From NCBI RefSeq assembly GCF_016901995.1, contig NZ_JACJLE010000016.1, positions 1 to 64,000 on the forward strand: a stretch of DNA of 64,000 bases, in the 5' to 3' direction. The stretch is from Bacteroides caecigallinarum (GTDB lineage Bacteria > Bacteroidota > Bacteroidia > Bacteroidales > Bacteroidaceae). Positions 59,342 to 64,000 of the stretch are shown in pieces. The translations under genes were made by a program, and so were the position numbers. The notes beneath the pieces were generated by a model. The model did no database searches and was not told the origin of the DNA. It worked only from the letters and a program-made list of their open reading frames with translations. Numbering within the stretch: position 1 is the stretch's first letter; the number at the start of each line of letters is the position of its first letter.

Positions 59342-60043
59342 TTACTGCCCTACAGTAAGCATAAGTCCAACACCTCTTACTGTCTTGATCTCTACCTGAG
59401 GGTCGTTTTCGAACAGCTTTCGCAATTTTGTGATGAACACATCAAGACTTCTCGAAGCGAAATAATCATCATTCTTGTCCCAGCAACGGTTCAGGATAAC
59501 CTCTCTTCTTACCACTTCGTCTTTGTTTTCGGCAAGCAGTTGCAGAACCTGTGCCTCTCTTGCAGTCAGTGTAGTGTTATTGCCCGATTCATTGTTGTGC
59601 AGCGTAGCGTGTCCTGCATCAAGAGTATATTTCCCGAACTTGCACATTCCGCTTTCATCGCGTGTTTTCGAGCCTTCCTTCATTTTCAGTATAGCGTGCA
59701 GATGGGCATCCAGTTCGTCAGGGATGAATGGTTTCTTCACGTAGTTATTCACGCCTATGTCATAACCTTTTCTGACGTCCTTTGGCGATGTAAGTGCAGA
59801 GGCAAAAAGAATAGGGGTGTCGCCATCAGTCTCCCTGATATGGCGTACCATTTCGAAACCATCCATTACCGGCATGTCTATATCCGATATGATGATGTCA
59901 GGATGATGCTCCTCCCATGCCTGCAAGCCTTCCTTGCCATTGAAAGCGGTGATTACCTCATATCCGCCAATTATATCCTGTAGTCCGCTTTGGACTATGT
60001 ATGAAAGATTCTTGTCGTCTTCTACTAATAACAGTTTTATCAT
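59342..60043 (-). CDS. OmpR/PhoB-type response regulator
   Basis: A 233-residue regulator. I use ATG 60043 (MIKLLLVEDD), because the promoter overlaps an upstream start at 60067. The receiver has ED near residues 8-9, Asp in IIISDIDMPVMDG and Lys in YVKKPF. The C-terminal winged helix has RREVILNRCW and SLDVFITKLRKLF, ending TVRGVGLML. It is probably paired with the kinase at 62156-63478, although two membrane-protein genes and its own promoter lie between. It does not match the RprY N-terminus I remember, so no gene name is given. Confidence 0.9.
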   Translation of the reverse strand: MIKLLLVEDDKNLSYIVQSGLQDIIGGYEVITAFNGKEGLQAWEEHHPDIIISDIDMPVMDGFEMVRHIRETDGDTPILFASALTSPKDVRKGYDIGVNNYVKKPFIPDELDAHLHAILKMKEGSKTRDESGMCKFGKYTLDAGHATLHNNESGNNTTLTAREAQVLQLLAENKDEVVRREVILNRCWDKNDDYFASRSLDVFITKLRKLFENDPQVEIKTVRGVGLMLTVGQ

Positions 60044-60064
60044 TGTTCTTCTGGTTTTTCTATA

Positions 60065-60072
60065 CAAAGATA
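60065..60072 (-). promoter_or_regulatory. -7 box for the response regulator
   Basis: Minus-strand TATCTTTG matches TAnnTTTG, 22-29 bases before ATG 60043. It shows that the regulator can be transcribed separately. Confidence 0.5.
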
Positions 60073-60135
60073 TTTAAAATATCGTATTGTCTGTTTATTT
60101 GTAAAATAAAAATTGAATAGAGCTGAAAATATGAT

Positions 60136-61635
60136 TTAGTTATTGTGGCAGTTAAGTAACAACAGTTCGTATATCTCCTTTGCCTCCTGTTCTTTCAGAC
60201 TTCTTATGGCGAATGATGTTCCATTGGTGGAAATCACCAGTTTCACCCTGTGATAATATGGTGTGAAAGGAGTGGAAACCATACGTACTACCTCTATGTT
60301 GTCATACTTCACATAATTATAAATCTCGGCAAACTTTCCGTTGCTTATTTCCATATAGTCCTCTTTGAGGGTGATATGGCTTCTGCGTACCGCAAGAAGT
60401 CCCTTGGCAAGCGAAACCAGCATATAAGCTATGGGAGCAAAAAGCCAGATGTATTGTCCGTAATGGCACAAGACTATGGCTACTGCCAGCGAAATCAGAA
60501 TGTCGAATCTTATGGTGTAGCCAAGCAGACCATAACCGGAACGGGCAGAAATGACAGTGGGCGAGGAGGTATAGTCTTTTCCAAGCCACCAGCTCAGGAA
60601 GTTTCCGTCATGCGATGAACCGTAAATCTTTACGTCGGCACCTTTCTTTTCGTCTGTAGCATTCAGTGCCTGCCTGACCATTATAGTGCAGCATCCCAAC
60701 CAGTTTTCAATGATATTCCTTTTCACGTAAAGCGTACATACCTTGTCGAACGAGAACCGGCTGCTGTTGCGTGTAATCAGTCCGCTTTCGAAGAAAAGCT
60801 GTTTTTCGCCCATACGTATATCCATATTGAAGTATTGCAGGAAAACCTTTCCCATCCACAAGATCAGTATTACTAAGTACAATATCACGATGACCGTTAA
60901 AACAGCTGTAACAGAGAACGCTGAAGAATCGGCATGTGTCTCTACATAGTCAATGAAATAATTTGCGGCTTTGTCGTTGACGGAAGTTATCTGATTGTAC
61001 AGCGTGGCAAGCACACCGAACAGCACAGCCATGCCTTTCAGGTGATTCTGGCAGAGAGCACCTTTAATCAGATTCAGGTTGCTTACCTCCAGTTTAATGG
61101 TTTTACTGTTTTCTGTAGCCGCCTGTTCCGTAGCTTCAGTCTCTTGTACTTCCTCCTGTGTATTTTCCTGAGTCTCCACACGGCTTAACAGAGCATCCCA
61201 GTCGTCATCGTCAAGGATGAGTTCTATCTCTTCAGTCCGTGATGCAAGCGTGTCGAACGAGACGCCTTTCATATCAAGCATACGATAGATGAGACCGCTC
61301 TTGGTACGTAAAGACTGAATCTTATTCAGAGGGATGCTTGTCCTTTCATGCTGTATTACACCATGGATAAAAATCAGATTACCGTCCTCGACGTAATATT
61401 TCTTGAAATAGAAACTTAGGAATGCGGTTATCAGCGATAAGGCAATGAATCCTGCCAGATAGGACAGAAGCATTATTATGTATTCCATGACAGAAGTTTC
61501 ATCGGACGAATCGAATATCCTGACAGTGAAAAGTATCAGGATAAGACTTGCATAGCTTCTCAGAGCCTTCACGAAGAAAATCACGAAAGCACTTTTACTC
61601 ATCCTGCGCGGTATTGAGAAATCATTTATTTTCAT
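60136..61635 (-). CDS. Membrane protein with bacterial PH domains (YdbT-like)
   Basis: A 499-residue membrane protein with three bPH2/DUF304-type modules. Each follows a pair of membrane helices: FYFKKYYVEDGNLIFIHGVI, then MDIRMGEKQLFFESGLIT, then SHITLKEDYMEISNGK. This is the YdbT layout. A Glu/Gln/Thr-rich linker lies near residues 150-170. The function of YdbS/YdbT pairs is not established; roles in envelope stress or antibiotic tolerance have been reported for some. It overlaps the YdbS-like gene by 14 bases. Confidence 0.85.
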   Translation of the reverse strand: MKINDFSIPRRMSKSAFVIFFVKALRSYASLILILFTVRIFDSSDETSVMEYIIMLLSYLAGFIALSLITAFLSFYFKKYYVEDGNLIFIHGVIQHERTSIPLNKIQSLRTKSGLIYRMLDMKGVSFDTLASRTEEIELILDDDDWDALLSRVETQENTQEEVQETEATEQAATENSKTIKLEVSNLNLIKGALCQNHLKGMAVLFGVLATLYNQITSVNDKAANYFIDYVETHADSSAFSVTAVLTVIVILYLVILILWMGKVFLQYFNMDIRMGEKQLFFESGLITRNSSRFSFDKVCTLYVKRNIIENWLGCCTIMVRQALNATDEKKGADVKIYGSSHDGNFLSWWLGKDYTSSPTVISARSGYGLLGYTIRFDILISLAVAIVLCHYGQYIWLFAPIAYMLVSLAKGLLAVRRSHITLKEDYMEISNGKFAEIYNYVKYDNIEVVRMVSTPFTPYYHRVKLVISTNGTSFAIRSLKEQEAKEIYELLLLNCHNN

Positions 61636-62137
61636 TTCTTATGCTTTCTGTTATAAGTGCCTTAATATCGTTTGCTTTTTCTTCAGTCAGTCCCGGAATG
61701 CTGGTAGCTTCAAGCATCTGCGCACCGTTTACGATGTCGATGGCATAAAGCCCGAAAATGCGTGTTATCGGGTTCTGGCGTACGCTGACCTGCTGTATCT
61801 TACAGAAAGGAATCGTAATTACGGAAGGGAATATGATTCCTGAACGGTATGTGATGTCATGCTCGCGGATGGCGAATCCTTTGTAGGCATAGGCCTTGGG
61901 AAGTAGAAAAAGATTTACAATCATAGCTGTCAGGAAAACACATTCTATGCCGATTGTCGTTGCCACACGACAGGTGAACTCCTCTGCCAGAAGGAGCAGA
62001 AGTGTGAGTCCTATAAAGATGATATAAACCAATACTGTTTTTACTATCTGTACTTTCAGGTATTTCTTTTCCAGCGGAGTATAAATGAGGTTCTCCACCT
62101 TGTCTATATTATCGAAGTTCAATTGTCTGTTTGTCAT
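61622..62137 (-). CDS. Small membrane bPH2 protein (YdbS-like)
   Basis: A 171-residue protein with two membrane helices (about 28-50 and 58-78) and one bPH2 domain (FAIREHDITYRSGIIFPS, then VSVRQNPITRIFGLYAIDI). It is the partner of the larger YdbT-like protein, whose start overlaps its 3' end. The histidine-kinase gene precedes it by 18 bases, so kinase and both PH proteins form one operon. Confidence 0.87.
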   Translation of the reverse strand: MTNRQLNFDNIDKVENLIYTPLEKKYLKVQIVKTVLVYIIFIGLTLLLLLAEEFTCRVATTIGIECVFLTAMIVNLFLLPKAYAYKGFAIREHDITYRSGIIFPSVITIPFCKIQQVSVRQNPITRIFGLYAIDIVNGAQMLEATSIPGLTEEKANDIKALITESIRNENK

Positions 62138-62155
62138 ATTATTATTGATTTTGGT

Positions 62156-63478
62156 TTATTCCTCACTGTCTGTCAGAGGCAAATATATTATAAATTCAGT
62201 AAACTCACCCTCAATGCTGGTAACAAATATCTTCCCGTGATGTGCCTTTACCACCTGATCGACAAAGCTCAGTCCGAGTCCGAAACCCGATGCGCCGTTT
62301 TTGCGGCTACGCTTTATTGCGGACGCGCGTTCAAACTTCTGGAATATAAGATGAATGTCTTTTTCTGAAATCCCGAATCCGTTGTCGCGTATCTTCAGCA
62401 TAGTGTATCTGTCGTCCTGAGCAGTGCTTATTTTTATCTCCACGCTCTCATCCGAATATTTTATAGAATTGTCTATGAGGTTGCTTATTACCTCTTCCAG
62501 ATATTCAGCATCGGCATAGGCAGTTTCGGCTTTTATATCTGTAATGAAATTTACCGTCTTTTGCGATTTCGCCTTGAACTTCTCGGTCAGTTTGTCTATT
62601 ATAGGAGTAAGCTCAACTTCTGTTCTGTTCATCTCCAGTTTATGGTTTTCCAGCTTGGATATTGTCAGCACTTTATTTGTAAGGGTAAGCAGATGGTCCG
62701 CCTCGTTCTCGGCAATGTCGAAGTATTTGTCCTTCATTTCCTGCCTGTTGTCAAGCTTACCGCTTCTGAGGAATTTCAGAGCCATGATGATGGATGTGAG
62801 CGGTGTTTTCATGTCGTGTATCATGGCGTATGAGAAGTCTTCGCGAATCTGGAAAATCTTCTCGAAGCGTGAAATGAATCTTACCTGATAACTGATGCAG
62901 ACGATTACGAGCAGCATGATGATGAATGTGCCGGCAAGCATCAGGCCCATACGCTCTAAAAAAGTCTTATTGGGATTGGTGATGATGAGCTGGACAACCT
63001 GGGTATAGTCTGATCGGATTGGAAAGTATTTGGGTTTGACAGCCATAAAGGACGGTTCTTTTTGAGTACCGATACCATTTATTTTTTCTCCAGTTCTTAA
63101 ATTTATAATGTCTATATAATATTTGTTTCCTAATCCGTTTTGGGTTAATAATTCGGCAGTAATGGAATCAAGATTGTGTAATGACATTGGATAGCCCATG
63201 TCTGAAAGCCGTTCATAAAAATATGTCATTGGAGGAATGGTGTCGTTTGTAGGTCCGCTCATGATTTTTGTTCCTTTGGGAGTTTGTCCGAATCTCATAT
63301 TTCCTTCTTCCTCCAAGGCTTTTTCAATGGTAGCATAACCTTCATTCAGAATGTCGTTTTTTATCAGTTCATACGAATTGTATATCCATATCATCTGCAG
63401 AGCCATAGCCCCGACAAGTCCTACGACAGACAGTATGGTGATGAATAATATGTTTTTCTTACGTTTTGAAGTCTCCAT
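62156..63478 (-). CDS. Sensor histidine kinase
   Basis: A 440-residue membrane kinase. Membrane helices are at about 9-31 and 178-198, around a periplasmic sensing region of about 145 residues. The phospho-acceptor is His221 in YAMIHDMKTPLTS. The ATPase domain has NLIDNSIKYS, DNGFGIS and GFGLGLSF. All motifs are intact. It probably phosphorylates the response regulator at 59342-60043. The first gene after its own promoter, it is followed by the two PH-domain genes. Confidence 0.93.
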   Translation of the reverse strand: METSKRKKNILFITILSVVGLVGAMALQMIWIYNSYELIKNDILNEGYATIEKALEEEGNMRFGQTPKGTKIMSGPTNDTIPPMTYFYERLSDMGYPMSLHNLDSITAELLTQNGLGNKYYIDIINLRTGEKINGIGTQKEPSFMAVKPKYFPIRSDYTQVVQLIITNPNKTFLERMGLMLAGTFIIMLLVIVCISYQVRFISRFEKIFQIREDFSYAMIHDMKTPLTSIIMALKFLRSGKLDNRQEMKDKYFDIAENEADHLLTLTNKVLTISKLENHKLEMNRTEVELTPIIDKLTEKFKAKSQKTVNFITDIKAETAYADAEYLEEVISNLIDNSIKYSDESVEIKISTAQDDRYTMLKIRDNGFGISEKDIHLIFQKFERASAIKRSRKNGASGFGLGLSFVDQVVKAHHGKIFVTSIEGEFTEFIIYLPLTDSEE

Positions 63479-63515
63479 ATATGATATTATATGACTTTTT
63501 AATGGTTTTTCAGTG

Positions 63516-63523
63516 CAAATATA
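63516..63523 (-). promoter_or_regulatory. -7 box for the kinase operon
   Basis: Minus-strand TATATTTG matches TAnnTTTG, 38-45 bases before the kinase ATG. Confidence 0.5.
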
Positions 63524-63570
63524 ATATTATGATTGCTAATATAAACCATAAATTGAAGTATTAACCTAAA

Positions 63571-63588
63571 GATAACATAAGGATAACA
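63571..63588. promoter_or_regulatory. Direct repeats in the divergent control region
   Basis: GATAACA at 63571-63577 and 63582-63588, spaced by 11 bases, one helical turn, as expected for OmpR/PhoB-type regulator sites. It lies between two divergent -7 boxes. Confidence 0.45.
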
Positions 63589-63609
63589 AATGATTTGATT
63601 GTATCACAT

Positions 63610-63617
63610 TATATTTG
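63610..63617 (+). promoter_or_regulatory. -7 box for the last gene
   Basis: TATATTTG matches TAnnTTTG, 39-46 bases before ATG 63656. Confidence 0.5.
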
Positions 63618-63655
63618 CAGTGTGATAAAGAATAAGATGAAAAAATGCAATAGAT

Positions 63656-64000
63656 ATGAAAGCGTTTAAGAAATATTTTAGCGGACAGTCATCCGGAAAA
63701 GGAACATTGATTTCATATGGAAGAGGCCCTGAAGGAGAGGAAGTGATGATAGACATCACAGAACCTAAGCATATAAATTTAAAAGTAATTGTAATCTTTA
63801 TTATTATCTTTCCTGTTATTCTGTTCTTGTTTTATGCCGTACATGGGATTGAAAGTATGGATGTAACTTCAGGGAAATTTTTCAGTAAAGGCGAATATTT
63901 AATACTTTCCAGTTTGCTTTGTGGTATTTTATTGAACTGGTTAATTCAGGCTGTCGTTTATATTATAATCAATCCTCGGTCATATAGTAAATTTGCGGTA
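63656..64000 (+). CDS. Membrane protein, cut by the window end
   Basis: At least 115 residues, open at the right edge. It begins MKAFKKYFSGQSSGKG and has a hydrophilic N-terminal tail. Two membrane helices follow at about 43-63 (VIVIFIIIFPVILFLFYAV) and 84-104 (ILSSLLCGILLNWLIQAVV). No family is recognised. It is divergent from the kinase operon and shares a control region with it, so it could be a target of that two-component system. Confidence 0.7.
   Translation, partial: MKAFKKYFSGQSSGKGTLISYGRGPEGEEVMIDITEPKHINLKVIVIFIIIFPVILFLFYAVHGIESMDVTSGKFFSKGEYLILSSLLCGILLNWLIQAVVYIIINPRSYSKFAV

Noticed and set aside
60136-63478. Naming the two-component pair RprX/RprY
   Set aside because: The N-terminal sequence of the regulator does not match the RprY pattern I remember, and two genes separate it from the kinase.

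Overview
The window looks like a chromosomal segment of a gut-type Bacteroidales bacterium, most likely Bacteroidaceae (Bacteroides or Phocaeicola). The support is: many promoters of the Bacteroidetes sigma-A type (TTG or TTTG, about 19-20 bases, then TAnnTTTG); almost no Shine-Dalgarno sites; a FeoA-FeoB fusion; a DAHP synthase-chorismate mutase fusion; DUF4369/DUF1573/DUF4301 proteins; an Hc1-like protein; and decayed traces of an RteA-type conjugative-element regulator. The species cannot be named from sequence alone.

Layout. 0-5.3 kb: a short DUF4369 lipoprotein, an S41-type protease, a radical SAM protein, a flavodiiron protein and a metallo-beta-lactamase-fold hydrolase. 5.3-9.5 kb: a minus-strand Phe/Tyr operon (pheA, aminotransferase, DAHPS-chorismate mutase, tyrA). 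It is preceded by a very clear attenuator: a 32-residue leader peptide with a Phe/Tyr run, a terminator, and a segment that can pair with the terminator's 5' arm. 9.5-16.7 kb: PatB/MalY-like lyase, TPR protein, a Cys-Cys-Lys tRNA operon, FeoAB with a small Cys-rich partner, tilS and an Hc1-like gene. 16.8-24.4 kb: a 1481-residue tandem sensor kinase, an atypical response regulator, a membrane protein, a TlpA-like lipoprotein and a DUF1573 protein. 24.5-31.9 kb: a Rel synthetase with a degenerate hydrolase domain, DUF4301, GNAT, PadR-PspC and purT.

32.6-39.2 kb is a minus-strand module: outer-membrane porin, imelysin, di-heme c-type oxidoreductase and the CcsBA heme-ligation machinery. It has a near-consensus promoter and two palindromes just upstream. 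39.4-42.7 kb carries HdeD-like, AraC, aquaporin and ZIP genes. 42.7-47.2 kb is a MarR-controlled tripartite efflux operon whose perfect 24-bp palindrome covers the -33 box.

47.3-52.4 kb is an accessory island. It holds KilA-N and RteA-like remnants, two diverged HigB/HigA modules set in nearly identical flanking DNA, a small antitoxin-like gene (intact once, deleted once), two phosphoribosyltransferase 3' fragments, a frameshifted Abi gene, a dispersed hairpin repeat (four copies or partial copies) and a predicted minus-strand small RNA of about 57 nt.

52.4-59.3 kb is a cobalamin late-step and salvage cluster (cobQ, cobD, cbiB, then convergent cobC, cobS, cobT, cobU). Its first gene, cbiA, has lost its middle and its C-terminal glutaminase part. 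59.3-64 kb holds an OmpR-type response regulator, two bacterial-PH membrane proteins co-oriented with a histidine kinase, and a membrane protein that runs off the window. The attenuator, the accessory island, the tandem kinase and the broken cbiA are the most rewarding points.
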